This document shows, in pieces, positions 8,138 to 16,746 of a stretch of 42,799 nucleotides of DNA. Source of the stretch: Acidimicrobiaceae bacterium (GTDB taxonomy: Bacteria; Actinomycetota; Acidimicrobiia; Acidimicrobiales; RAAP-2). The stretch lies in contig PLZF01000033.1 in NCBI GenBank assembly GCA_003152015.1, positions 1 through 42,799 on the forward strand. The letters run 5' to 3'. A model generated the notes under the pieces. The model worked only from the letters and a program-made list of their open reading frames with translations. It was not told the origin of the DNA and ran no database searches. The number at the start of each line of letters is the position of its first letter. Positions within the stretch are counted from its first letter, which is position 1. The translations under genes and the position numbers were made by a program.

Positions 8138-9723
8138 GCCCCAGGCCCGGATTTGTGCTCGAGGTCGACCGCTCCACGCCACCCACCCTGTATTGGCACG
8201 GGGAACGGTTCCGGATGGAGCGCCTGCCCGAGGGGAGTCGGGTTATCTACGCTCCCGAGCCCCTCGACCCGTTGACCGACCCATCGGCGGCTATCCGCCA
8301 TGCGTTGCGTCACCCGTTGGGCGACAAGGACCCGCTCCCGGCACTGTTGCACCCCGGCATGAAGCTGACCATTGCCTTCGATGACATCTCGCTGCCCCTT
8401 CCCCCCATGGAACGACCGGACATCCGTCAACTTGTCATCGAACAGGTTCTCGATATGGCGGCCGAAGCCGGGGTCGACGACGTCGAACTGATTGTCGCCC
8501 TGGCCCTCCACCGTCGGATGACCGAGCCCGAGCTCCGCCATGCCCTCGGCGACCGTATCTACGATGCCTTCGCCCCGAACGGGCTGCTCACCCAGCACGA
8601 CGCCGAAGATCCCGATGCCTTGGTCCACCTGGGTCTCACCGACCAGGGAGAGGATGTCGAGATCAACAAGCGGGCGGCGGAAAGCGACCTGTTGGTCTAC
8701 GTCAACATCAACCTGGTGGCGATGGACGGGGGGCACAAGAGCGTCGCAACCGGTCTGGCCAGCTACAAGAGCCTCCGCCACCACCACAATCCTCAGACCA
8801 TGCAACAGAGCCGGTCGTTCATGGACCAGCACAAATCGGAGTTGCACTCGGCTAACTGGCGCATGGGAAAACTCATCGCCGACAGTGGCGTCAACGTGTT
8901 CCAAATCGAGACCAACCTCAACAACGACGCGTTCCCTCCGGCCTTCAATTTTCTCCAGAAGCGCGAGTGGGAGTGGGGGGTCAAGGACCGCCTGGCCTAC
9001 CTGGGTGCATCGAAGGCTCTGGACCGTACCCCGGCCAAGTACGCCCGGCAGATCTTCCACTCGGTGAAGGCGCCTCACCGGATGACGTCGGTTCAGGCCG
9101 GTGAAGTCGAGGCTGTCCACGCCGTCACCACCGACAACGTCTGGAAGCAGCAGGGCGTGGTCGTAGAAGGCCAGACCGACATCCTGTCGATGGGACTTCC
9201 CTACATCAGCCCGTACAACGTGAACTCGATCCTCAACCCGATTCTGGTGGCATGCCTCGGTCTCGGCTACTTCTTCAACATGTACCGGGGCAAGCCGTTG
9301 GTGCGCGAGGGCGGCGTGGTGATCATGAGCCACCCGACCCCGTGGGAGTTCAATCCGGTCCATCACCCGAGCTACATCGACTTCTTCGAACAGGTATTGA
9401 GCGAAACAACCGACCCTATCGAGATCGCCAAGGGATTCGAAGAGTCATTCGCCACCGATCCGTGGTACATCCACCTGTACCGGACGGGCCACGCCTATCA
9501 CGGTGTCCATCCGTTCTACATGTGGTACTGGTGCGCTCACGCCCTTCAACACCTGGGAGCGGTGATCATTGTGGGTGGGGATCCCGCTGCCGTCCACCGT
9601 CTCGGCTTCCGGGTCGCCTCGACCATGGCCGACGCGCTCGAGATGGCCAATGACATCGTGGGGACCTCGCCGACCCTCACCCACATCCATACCCCTCCGA
9701 TTTTCATGTCGGACGTGCAGTGA
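8134..9723 (+). CDS. LarA-like protein (DUF2088, nickel-pincer racemase superfamily)
   Basis: This 529-residue protein matches the N-terminal DUF2088 region of lactate racemase LarA. LALHRRMTEPEL corresponds to the THRxMT catalytic His segment (His126), GGHKSVATG to the lysine that holds the nickel-pincer cofactor (Lys202), and RHHHNP (His216-218) to a metal-ligand region. At the place where LarA has an Arg that binds the substrate carboxylate (TRPxP), this protein reads ISLPLP with Leu87. A different or carboxylate-free substrate is therefore likely. The C-terminal half is more divergent. Cofactor genes larB, larC and larE are absent from the window. It sits between a dehydrogenase and an acyltransferase with 4-nt overlaps on both sides, so its role is probably in the same pathway. 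Confidence 0.75.
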   Translation: MSPRPGFVLEVDRSTPPTLYWHGERFRMERLPEGSRVIYAPEPLDPLTDPSAAIRHALRHPLGDKDPLPALLHPGMKLTIAFDDISLPLPPMERPDIRQLVIEQVLDMAAEAGVDDVELIVALALHRRMTEPELRHALGDRIYDAFAPNGLLTQHDAEDPDALVHLGLTDQGEDVEINKRAAESDLLVYVNINLVAMDGGHKSVATGLASYKSLRHHHNPQTMQQSRSFMDQHKSELHSANWRMGKLIADSGVNVFQIETNLNNDAFPPAFNFLQKREWEWGVKDRLAYLGASKALDRTPAKYARQIFHSVKAPHRMTSVQAGEVEAVHAVTTDNVWKQQGVVVEGQTDILSMGLPYISPYNVNSILNPILVACLGLGYFFNMYRGKPLVREGGVVIMSHPTPWEFNPVHHPSYIDFFEQVLSETTDPIEIAKGFEESFATDPWYIHLYRTGHAYHGVHPFYMWYWCAHALQHLGAVIIVGGDPAAVHRLGFRVASTMADALEMANDIVGTSPTLTHIHTPPIFMSDVQ

Positions 9724-10751
9724 CACCCAAGCACGGGTCGTCAAGATCGCTGCTGAAGACCCGGGCCGTTCGGGCCGACGCCGCGCTCGGCACCAACGGG
9801 CACCGGAGGGTCGCGGCCCTGAAGCGCTACTCCCCCACCGGCATCGCCTCTCGCGCCGGCCGTCGGAGATTTCCGTTGGCCGCGCCCAGCTGGCCCGAGA
9901 ACGTCCCGCGTCCGGCACCCGACCACGACCTGGGCGTCGACTACGACACCACCTGGTCGCGTAAGTATCCGGTGCGGCTGGCCCGGGCCATGGTCCTCGA
10001 CAATGTGACCCGCCCCCTGGCCCGGGTGATCGCCTCCCCTTTGATCCGGGGTGACGAGTACCTGACCGATGTCGGAGCACCGGTGATCTTCGCGGCCAAC
10101 CACACCAGCCACATCGATACCCCTCTGTTGATGAGCTGCCTACCGCTGCGTTTCCGGCATCGGACGGTGGTGGCGGCCGCGGCTGACTACTTCTTCGACC
10201 GCCGCTGGAAGGCCGGCTTCTTCGCCTTCTCCCTCGCTGCCATTCCCATCGAACGGAACAAGGTCAACCGTCGTTCCGCCCAGCTCGCCACCGATCTCGT
10301 CGCCGATGGCTGGAATCTGATCATCTTCCCCGAAGGAGGTCGCTCTCCCGATGGATGGGGTCAGACGTTCCGCGGGGGCGCCGCCTACCTCAGCGTGAAG
10401 ACCAACCGACCGGTGGTTCCGGTCCACCTCGAGGGTACCGGGAACGTACTGCCCAAGGGGAGCAAAGGGATCCGGCGGACCCGCACGACGGTGACCTTCG
10501 GCGCCCCGTTGTGGCCCGAAGAGGGTGAGGACGCCCGTCGTTTCGGACTCCGTATTGAGTCGGCCGTAGCCACCTTGGCCGATGAAACCATCACCGACTG
10601 GTGGACGGCCCGGAAACGGGCAGTGATGGGAACCACGCCACCGTTGCAGGGACCCGACGTGGCCCGGTGGCGCCGGTCCTGGGCCCTCCCCGAAACCACC
10701 CCGACCCACTCCGGTTCGGATGGGATCGAGTGGCCACGCCGATCCGACTGA
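9720..10751 (+). CDS. PlsC-type lysophospholipid/1-acylglycerol-phosphate acyltransferase
   Basis: The 343-residue protein carries both hallmark blocks of glycerolipid acyltransferases: NHTSHID with His128 and Asp133 (HX4D), and FPEGGRSPDG (EGGRS at 205-209). It should transfer an acyl group from acyl-CoA or acyl-ACP to a hydroxyl at the membrane face. An unusual basic and proline-rich N-terminal stretch of about 100 residues precedes the domain. The GTG start overlaps the previous TGA (GTGA). It closes the four-gene unit and ends 5 bp from the converging GatD gene. The acceptor may be a head group or alcohol made by the upstream enzymes (inference). Confidence 0.87.
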   Translation: MTPKHGSSRSLLKTRAVRADAALGTNGHRRVAALKRYSPTGIASRAGRRRFPLAAPSWPENVPRPAPDHDLGVDYDTTWSRKYPVRLARAMVLDNVTRPLARVIASPLIRGDEYLTDVGAPVIFAANHTSHIDTPLLMSCLPLRFRHRTVVAAAADYFFDRRWKAGFFAFSLAAIPIERNKVNRRSAQLATDLVADGWNLIIFPEGGRSPDGWGQTFRGGAAYLSVKTNRPVVPVHLEGTGNVLPKGSKGIRRTRTTVTFGAPLWPEEGEDARRFGLRIESAVATLADETITDWWTARKRAVMGTTPPLQGPDVARWRRSWALPETTPTHSGSDGIEWPRRSD

Positions 10752-10756
10752 AAACG

Positions 10757-11569
10757 TCAGCGTCGGGGCCGCGGAAGGTGCCGAAGACGGGCCGGCAGCT
10801 TCACAGTTCCCGCCCCGGCCAAACGCTCGGTCCGCAGAGCATTCTCTTCTTCATCCTCGAGCCAGATGAGTGGCAGGCGCTCCCCGCGGGCCCCCAAGGC
10901 CCAACCCAGCAGCAGGTCGGCCAGCGCCACGTTTCGGGCCAGCACCGGGCCGTGGAGGTAGGTGCCGATGACCCGCCCCCTCCATGCCCCCTCGGTCCCA
11001 TCCCCGCCTCCGTTGCCCACCCCGGTGATCACTCGAGCCAGCGGTAACGCCCCGGGTCCGATGGTGGTGACCCCGCCATGGTTCTCGAACCCGGTCAAGG
11101 GCGGAAGGCCCGAACCGTCCGAGCTCCGGGGGGCGTCGGGTTCTAACGTGGCCACCAACTCGCCCACCGCCCGAAGGTCGGTTCCCTTGCGGGTGGTCAC
11201 GTCGAGCAGGCCGAGGCCATCGTGAGGCCGATCGGCCGCGTCGGGAAACTCCCGACCCAGCAGTTGAAAACCGGCACATACCCCCAAGATCACTGCGCCA
11301 TCCTCCACCGACCGCGTCAACGTGCCGTCGGTGATCAGGGTGGACGCCGCCCTCACCTGCGGGCCATCTTCCCCACCGCCGATGCAGTAGATGTCGCCGC
11401 GGGGTACCGGTCGGTCGGATGGCGCCTGTACGAGGCTCACATCCAGGCCCCGCCACTTGGCCCGCCGGGCCAGCACCAGGCCGTTTCCTCCATCCCCGTA
11501 CGTCCCCAGCAGATCGGGGTAGATGACCACCACCGTCAACGGCGAACGCGCCCCCGTCGCCATGCTCAC
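10757..11569 (-). CDS. gatD: Lipid II isoglutaminyl synthase, glutaminase subunit GatD
   Basis: This is a 270-residue class I glutamine amidotransferase of the CobB/CobQ-like type. The nucleophile is Cys98 in LGVCAGFQLLG and the catalytic His206 lies in GTYLHGPVLARN. GatD supplies ammonia to MurT, which amidates the D-Glu of lipid II at the inner membrane face. The GTG at 11569 overlaps the MurT stop (GTGA) and has a GAGGAG ribosome site 6 nt upstream. An ATG six bases further in (11563) would sit 12 nt away and is less well placed. The murT-gatD pairing makes the assignment firm. Confidence 0.9.
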   Translation of the reverse strand: MSMATGARSPLTVVVIYPDLLGTYGDGGNGLVLARRAKWRGLDVSLVQAPSDRPVPRGDIYCIGGGEDGPQVRAASTLITDGTLTRSVEDGAVILGVCAGFQLLGREFPDAADRPHDGLGLLDVTTRKGTDLRAVGELVATLEPDAPRSSDGSGLPPLTGFENHGGVTTIGPGALPLARVITGVGNGGGDGTEGAWRGRVIGTYLHGPVLARNVALADLLLGWALGARGERLPLIWLEDEEENALRTERLAGAGTVKLPARLRHLPRPRR

Positions 11570-12906
11570 AGTCGGCTCCTCAACTGGGCAAAGGCCGTGT
11601 AGTTGCCCAGAAACTCCACCGGCGTCGAGGTGGTTGCCACCGACAACCGGCCGGCGTTCCCGATGGCCATGTCCACTGCCTCGAGCACGTCCGGCACCAC
11701 CCGGTGGTCCACTTCGGCGTACCGGAGGCGCACGGCCAGATCGCGGCACCGCTCCCCGGTGGCCACCACTGTCCTCCCAATCAGGCGTTCGAAGGGGACA
11801 TCCCAGAGCCAGCTGGTATCGAATCCGTCGGCAACCCGGGCGTTGATGGAGAGCACCACCGGAGAGGTGGCGTCGCCCGATTCATCGAGCAGGTCGAAAA
11901 TGGCAGTCCAACCCGCCGGGTTCTTGGCCAGCAACAGCCGGATGTCCCGTCCCTTCCGTTGCACCGTCGAGAAGCGACCGGCCACTTCGTGCAACTTGGA
12001 CAGTCGCTCCAAGGCGGTGGCGATGGATACGGGCGGTTGACAGTGGGTTCCGACCAACTCCGGTGCGGCCACCGCCACCATGGCCGCATTGGCCCGATTG
12101 AACTGGCCGGGCAGCCCGATGACCACCGGAAAACGGCGTCCGTCGGCCAAGGCGAGCACGTCTCCCTCCAACCACGCGAACCGGTCGGGCCGGCCAAATT
12201 CGCAGTGATCGCAGTGCCAACTCCCGGACGCTTCAAAGACGATGCGGCCACCGCAGGCGGGACAGCCGACCGCATCGTCGCGCCAGACCTGCCCGGCGCC
12301 CACCCATCGCACCTCCGGCGCCGTGGATGCCGCCCACGCCACCATCGGGTCGTCAGCATTGGCCACCACCACGGTTCGCGAACCGCCATGGCCAACGGGA
12401 TCGAGACGTCCCAGCACCGATCGCCACCGCTCCACCAGCATCCGGACTTCTGAAATCCTGTCGAGCTGGTCCCGCGACAGGTTGAGGAGCACCACTACCT
12501 GGGGGTGGGTGTCCTCGATGAGACGGCCCAGGTACACCTCGTCGACTTCGAGTACCACCGTCCCGACCGGCCGGGTCCCGATGAGGGCGGCTACGTGGCC
12601 GGCCGGCATGTTGGCGCCGGTGGTGTTGGTGGCCACTCCCACCGAATCGCCTTCGGACAGGGCCGCCACCAACATCCAGGTGGTGGTGGTCTTCCCGTTG
12701 GTACCCGAGACGAGGGCGACGTCGCAGTCCTTGGCCAATACCGCCAGAAGCATGGGGTCGACGGCCAACCCGACCCGCCCACCGATGACGGTACCGCTGC
12801 CCCGCCCGAGCAGCCGGGACAACCAGTTGATCCCTGACGCCACCTTGACAGCCACCGAGGGACGAAACGGGAGCCGGCGGGTAGCTGCGGGGTGGGGGCT
12901 GGTCAC
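11566..12906 (-). CDS. murT: Lipid II isoglutaminyl synthase, Mur-ligase-like subunit MurT
   Basis: A 446-residue Mur ligase-type ATPase. The P-loop GTNGKTTTT is at about 68-76, followed by the central-domain VDEVYLGRL and SRDQLDR segments. A four-cysteine zinc ribbon (Cys215, 218, 232, 235) interrupts the central domain, as is characteristic of MurT rather than MurC-F ligases. With GatD it converts the D-glutamate of lipid II to D-isoglutamine, a change needed for cross-linking in many Gram-positive bacteria. GTG at 12906 overlaps the HAD-PlsC stop by 4 nt, and its own stop overlaps the GatD start. Length is normal. Confidence 0.92.
   Translation of the reverse strand: MTSPHPAATRRLPFRPSVAVKVASGINWLSRLLGRGSGTVIGGRVGLAVDPMLLAVLAKDCDVALVSGTNGKTTTTWMLVAALSEGDSVGVATNTTGANMPAGHVAALIGTRPVGTVVLEVDEVYLGRLIEDTHPQVVVLLNLSRDQLDRISEVRMLVERWRSVLGRLDPVGHGGSRTVVVANADDPMVAWAASTAPEVRWVGAGQVWRDDAVGCPACGGRIVFEASGSWHCDHCEFGRPDRFAWLEGDVLALADGRRFPVVIGLPGQFNRANAAMVAVAAPELVGTHCQPPVSIATALERLSKLHEVAGRFSTVQRKGRDIRLLLAKNPAGWTAIFDLLDESGDATSPVVLSINARVADGFDTSWLWDVPFERLIGRTVVATGERCRDLAVRLRYAEVDHRVVPDVLEAVDMAIGNAGRLSVATTSTPVEFLGNYTAFAQLRSRL
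11576..11581 (-). promoter_or_regulatory. Ribosome binding site deciding the gatD start
   Basis: GAGGAG on the minus strand lies 6 nt before the GTG at 11569 and 12 nt before the ATG at 11563. The spacing favours the GTG. It lies inside the last codons of murT, consistent with coupled translation. Confidence 0.6.
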
Positions 12907-14285
12907 GCCGAGGGCTGCGTGCGGGCCAGTTCCTCACCGGTGGGAATCCGCTGTGCCCGGGACTCCTTCGGCAACAATCCTGAGATCGCACTCATCAGCG
13001 TCTCGGTATCAGCCACGGCATCGTGATGGGCGAGGTCGACCGGCGCCCCGACCCGCACGGTGACCATGGGGGGATGACCCAAGGCTCTCATGTTCGGCAA
13101 CTTGGACGACCGGGGCCATACCTCTTCGGTGCCCCACACCCCGATGGGCACCAGCGGTGCACCGGTCTCCGCGGCCAGGCGCGCGGCGCCGGTCTTGCCG
13201 GACAGGATCGGGTCAAAGAATGCATCCCCCCGGGGGATGGTCCCTTGGGGCAACACGATGACAACCTCACCGGCCCGTAGCGCCGCGCTCGCCCGGCTCA
13301 TCGGATCAGAGGAGCCGCTGCCGCGGTCAACGGCGATGCCACCCAGAACCCGGGCCAGACGGCCGACCACCGGAGCGTCGAAGATCTCCTGTTTGGCCAT
13401 AAACCGCACGGGACGATTGAGGCGAGCCGCCACCAGGCCGATGGCAGCCACGTCAAAGTAGCTGCGGTGATTGGCGGCCAACAGCACCGGTCCCTCCGTC
13501 GGGATGTGATCCACGCCATCCACATCGAACCGGGCATAAGGGAATGCCTCGGCCCGGAAGATCAACCGGGCCAGATGGTAGGGCTCCAGGCCCAACAGCG
13601 ACGGCACCCCCGGAGGGCGGTCCCAGTACTCGAGCGGCCACCGCCGGGCCACGGCGACGATGGCCAATCGGGGATCGGCATTGAGCGGGTGGGGGTGGCC
13701 CACGGCGGTCAGGAGCGGCAGGTCGTAAAAGCTGTCCGAGTAGACATGGGAAGCGGCCAGGTCGATGCCGTGGGCATCGGCCCATTGGCGCACCGCATGT
13801 CGTTTGCCCGTCCCCCACACAAATCCACCGTCCAACCGACCCGTGTACCGGCCTTCGATCTCTTCGTACCGGGTGGCGATGGTGGCGTCGAAGCCCAGGG
13901 TCTCGGCCAGGGGCGTCACCAGATCCGACGGCGATGTGGTGGCGAGCACCAGGGGGCGACCCTGCAGACGGTGCATCTCCAACGCTTCGAGGGCCCACGG
14001 TTGTACCAGGTCGACCAGCTGTTCAACCGCCCGTTTGCCGGCCTGGCGGGTGGCGTCGGCCGACCGGTTCCGCATCATCCGGGCCGCGGCCCGGGCCAGG
14101 CCCATGAACAGTGCCGACTCGCCGAAGCGGTTGTAGAAGCTGTACATGTACCGCTCCCCCGGTACGTGCTGGCCTTCCTTGACCACTCCCTCGGCCGCCA
14201 GGGCCTCCTGGATCACCGGTCCGCTGGCCGACCGAAGAAGGGTCCTGTCGAGATCCACGAATACCGCTCCGGAGCCGCGTGACAT
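12903..14285 (-). CDS. plsC: HAD-IB phosphatase fused to PlsC-type acyltransferase
   Basis: The 460-residue protein has an N-terminal HAD-IB (SerB-like) domain: DLDRT with Asp11 and Asp13, ATTSPSD as motif II, and SDSFYDLPLL as motif IV. From about residue 235 a PlsC acyltransferase domain follows: NHRSYFD with His273 and Asp278, then LPQGTIPRG. This order matches the mycobacterial PlsC fusions annotated as phosphoserine phosphatase-like/1-acylglycerol-3-phosphate acyltransferase. The second block has Gln where Glu is commonest (PEGT). It probably makes phosphatidic acid; the HAD substrate is not known. It leads a three-gene run with murT and gatD (GTGA overlap) and diverges from the LysR gene. 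Confidence 0.88.
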   Translation of the reverse strand: MSRGSGAVFVDLDRTLLRSASGPVIQEALAAEGVVKEGQHVPGERYMYSFYNRFGESALFMGLARAAARMMRNRSADATRQAGKRAVEQLVDLVQPWALEALEMHRLQGRPLVLATTSPSDLVTPLAETLGFDATIATRYEEIEGRYTGRLDGGFVWGTGKRHAVRQWADAHGIDLAASHVYSDSFYDLPLLTAVGHPHPLNADPRLAIVAVARRWPLEYWDRPPGVPSLLGLEPYHLARLIFRAEAFPYARFDVDGVDHIPTEGPVLLAANHRSYFDVAAIGLVAARLNRPVRFMAKQEIFDAPVVGRLARVLGGIAVDRGSGSSDPMSRASAALRAGEVVIVLPQGTIPRGDAFFDPILSGKTGAARLAAETGAPLVPIGVWGTEEVWPRSSKLPNMRALGHPPMVTVRVGAPVDLAHHDAVADTETLMSAISGLLPKESRAQRIPTGEELARTQPSA

Positions 14286-14472
14286 AGCTCCACGCTACTT
14301 CCGCTGCCAACTGTCGCGGTAAGACATCTCGGAGCCTTCGGTTCGGGCGAGCTGCCACCCGGCGTACACCCGACCCCAGACGCGGCAAAGGGACCGCCGG
14401 GGGGATGGCGATCCCTTCGCACTGACACGACAAGGAACGGAGGGGGGTTCCTGATCCCTGTGGTCTGTATCT

Positions 14473-14484
14473 ATTGTGAACAAT
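14473..14484. promoter_or_regulatory. Inverted repeat in the LysR/HAD-PlsC divergent region
   Basis: ATTGTGAACAAT is a dyad (ATTGT-N2-ACAAT) in an AT-rich patch of a GC-rich neighbourhood, 53 bp before the LysR start. LysR proteins often bind such T-rich/A-rich dyads upstream of their own gene. The rest of the 251-bp space to 14286 shows only a GC-poor promoter-like stretch and a weak stem-loop (AGGAAC at 14433, GTTCCT at 14447). Confidence 0.45.
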
Positions 14485-14511
14485 CTACGTTCATCTGTCA
14501 AACAGTTATTT

Positions 14512-14521
14512 TAGATATCTA
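14512..14521. promoter_or_regulatory. Palindrome next to LysR start
   Basis: TAGATATCTA is a perfect 10-bp palindrome ending 15 bp before the ATG of the LysR gene. It could be a second regulator half-site or part of the -10 region. The position, not the motif itself, suggests autoregulation. Confidence 0.35.
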
Positions 14522-14536
14522 CTATCGTGTTTAGAG

Positions 14537-15448
14537 ATGGAACTCCGACACCTCCAGGCACTGGTTGCCATCAGTGACCATGGCACCTTTTCCGGTGCCG
14601 CCGATCACCTGGGAACCGTGCAGTCCAACGTGTCATCCCATGTCGCCCGCCTCGAACGCCAGTTATCTGTTCCGTTGATCGACCGGAGCAACGGGCGCTT
14701 CACCCAGGAGGGAGAGGTGGTGTTGGCCCGCGCCCGCCGCATCCTCTCCGAAGTGGACGCCCTGGTCTCCGACGTCGCCGCCTGCAAGGACGAAGTCACC
14801 GGTACCGTCAGGGTGGGAATGATCGGGACCACCGCCCGATGGCTCGTACCCCACCTGATGAGGTTGACCGCCGAGCGGCATCCCAAACTGGCCCTGGTCA
14901 TCGTGGAGGGTTCGACCATTGGCCTCGAGCCCCAGTTGGCCACGGGTCAGCTCGATCTGGCCATTCTCAATTTGCCGGTGCCCGGCAAGGACCTCGTGTC
15001 CACCCTGCTCTTCGAAGAGGACCTGGTCCTGGTGGTCCCCTCCGGCCACCCGTTGGCCGCAGCTGACCGCCATCTGGTCCTGAGAGATCTGGCAGAGGTC
15101 AAGTTGATCCTCCCTCTTCGAGGAACTGCATTTCGTGACGAGTTGGACGCGGCGATCAAACCGTCAGGGATCACGCTGAATCCCTCCGCCCAGATTGATG
15201 GGCTCAGGTTGATTGCCTCGTTGACCTTCGAGGGATATGGACCGGCGATTCTGCCTGCCTCGGCCATTCCCACCTATTTGAGGGCCCGGTTCCAGCCCCT
15301 CACCGTGGAAGGCCTTCCGCGACGGCGGGTCGGGGTGGCCCAGCGAAGTCGGGGGCTGCCCTCGGCCCCCACCCTGGCGCTTCTCGATCTCCTCCAGACG
15401 ATCGTGGCCACGTCCGATCTACCCGATGGGCTCCACACCGGAGGCTGA
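14537..15448 (+). CDS. LysR-family transcriptional regulator
   Basis: A 303-residue LTTR. The winged helix-turn-helix starts MELRHLQALVAISDHGTFS and continues through AADHLGTVQSNVSSHVARLE. A periplasmic-binding-protein-like effector domain begins near TGTVRVGMIGTTARWLVPHL. ATG at 14537 fits the family start exactly. It is divergent from the HAD-PlsC/murT/gatD operon across 251 bp, so that operon is the first candidate target. The effector is unknown. The 53-bp gap to the next gene on the same strand leaves co-transcription with the hydrolase possible. Confidence 0.9.
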   Translation: MELRHLQALVAISDHGTFSGAADHLGTVQSNVSSHVARLERQLSVPLIDRSNGRFTQEGEVVLARARRILSEVDALVSDVAACKDEVTGTVRVGMIGTTARWLVPHLMRLTAERHPKLALVIVEGSTIGLEPQLATGQLDLAILNLPVPGKDLVSTLLFEEDLVLVVPSGHPLAAADRHLVLRDLAEVKLILPLRGTAFRDELDAAIKPSGITLNPSAQIDGLRLIASLTFEGYGPAILPASAIPTYLRARFQPLTVEGLPRRRVGVAQRSRGLPSAPTLALLDLLQTIVATSDLPDGLHTGG

Positions 15449-15501
15449 GCAACCGAACCACCATCCGTCGGATCGAGTCGATGGCGATAGTGTCGCCGTC
15501 C

Positions 15502-16746
15502 ATGACCGTCGCCGCATCGACCCTCCCCCCACGCGTCACCACAGGAGGGGGACCGGTCAGCTCTCGGCGGGGCAGGGCCCGATGGTTCGGGGTGGTGCTC
15601 ATCTGCCTCGCGTTGGCAGGGGCGAGCTGCTCATCCCCGACCATCAGCAGCAATGCCGGCAACGGCCCCCACAACCCTTCCACCCCGGCGAACACTGTGT
15701 ACTCGAAGGCGGGACCCTACGCGGTGGGAACGGCCCGGGTCACCCTGCCGGACGGCGACCACGCCCAGATCTGGTACCCGGTGGACCCGTCAAACGTCGG
15801 GGGCAAGAGCAAGTACACCTACCACGTGAGATCGTGGTTTCCGGCCGCGTTGGCATCCAACCCGGCACTGGCCTTGCTCCCTGACAGCGTGCCCACCGAT
15901 TCCTACGAGAACGCTCCGGCCGCCACCGACACCGCCGCTACCGGTGACCCGAACAACGCCTTTCCGGTACTCCTGTTCAGCCATGGGTACGGCTCCTATC
16001 CCGAGCAGTCGAGCTTCCTCACCGACCACCTCGCCACCTGGGGCTTCGTCATCGCCGCTCCCGACCATCGTTCGCGTGACCTCGGTGCCGTGTTGTCGAA
16101 CACCGTCACCACCGTCGGCGGGCCCGACCTGGTCGACCTGGACAACATGCTGAGCTTTCTCCATGTCGAGAACAACGACCCCTCGTCGGTGCTCTACGGG
16201 GGACTCGACTTTTCCAAGGTGGGGGTGTTCGGCCACTCGGCCGGCGGGGGCACAGCCGTCACCATGGCTGCCAGCAACCCAGCCATCAGAACCTACGTCG
16301 CCCTGGCACCGGCGGCCGGTGTCCTACCGTCGACGGCCAAGCCCGGTCTGGTTATGTATGGCAGCAGCGACACGGTTGTCAGTCCGTCGAACGTGCAGCA
16401 GCTCTACTCGGGTCTCCCGGCGCCAAAGCGCCTGATCGTCATCACCGCCACCGGGCACAACGTGTTCGATGACATCTGCGAAATCCACAATGGGAATCAA
16501 CGGCTGGTGGACCTGCTCAAGACCAGCGCGGGATCAAGTGGACCGCTCGGACAAGTGGCCACCTTGGCCGACGATGGGTGCTTCCCACCCGATGTCAGCC
16601 CACCCTCGGTGTGGCCCCTCATCGACCAGGCCGTCACTGCTCAGATGCGATACGGGCTCGGCATCGACAAGGCCCCGCGGGGACTCAACTCCGGACTCGA
16701 CCACGCCTACCCCGGGGTGAGCGCCGACTACTACCAGAAGCTCTAG
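15502..16746 (+). CDS. Secreted alpha/beta hydrolase lipoprotein
   Basis: The 414-residue product starts with a basic segment, a hydrophobic stretch (VVLICLALA) and a lipobox LAGASC, so it is probably lipid-anchored outside the membrane. The mature part is an alpha/beta hydrolase of the dienelactone-hydrolase/PAF-acetylhydrolase kind: LLFSHGYGSYPEQ as the oxyanion region, nucleophile Ser in FGHSAGGG, an acid Asp in YGSSDTVV and His in TATGHNVF. Esterase or lipase-like activity on an extracellular ester is likely. ATG at 15502 was preferred over 15481 because it keeps a normal signal peptide. Its stop codon is interleaved with that of the converging GNAT gene. Confidence 0.85.
   Translation: MTVAASTLPPRVTTGGGPVSSRRGRARWFGVVLICLALAGASCSSPTISSNAGNGPHNPSTPANTVYSKAGPYAVGTARVTLPDGDHAQIWYPVDPSNVGGKSKYTYHVRSWFPAALASNPALALLPDSVPTDSYENAPAATDTAATGDPNNAFPVLLFSHGYGSYPEQSSFLTDHLATWGFVIAAPDHRSRDLGAVLSNTVTTVGGPDLVDLDNMLSFLHVENNDPSSVLYGGLDFSKVGVFGHSAGGGTAVTMAASNPAIRTYVALAPAAGVLPSTAKPGLVMYGSSDTVVSPSNVQQLYSGLPAPKRLIVITATGHNVFDDICEIHNGNQRLVDLLKTSAGSSGPLGQVATLADDGCFPPDVSPPSVWPLIDQAVTAQMRYGLGIDKAPRGLNSGLDHAYPGVSADYYQKL

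Noticed and set aside
8041..9366. 441-residue minus-strand frame
   Set aside because: It is antisense to the LarA-like gene and has no recognisable motif.
14433..14452. Weak stem-loop AGGAAC...GTTCCT upstream of LysR
   Set aside because: Only six base pairs and no T-run; not enough to call a terminator or RNA element.
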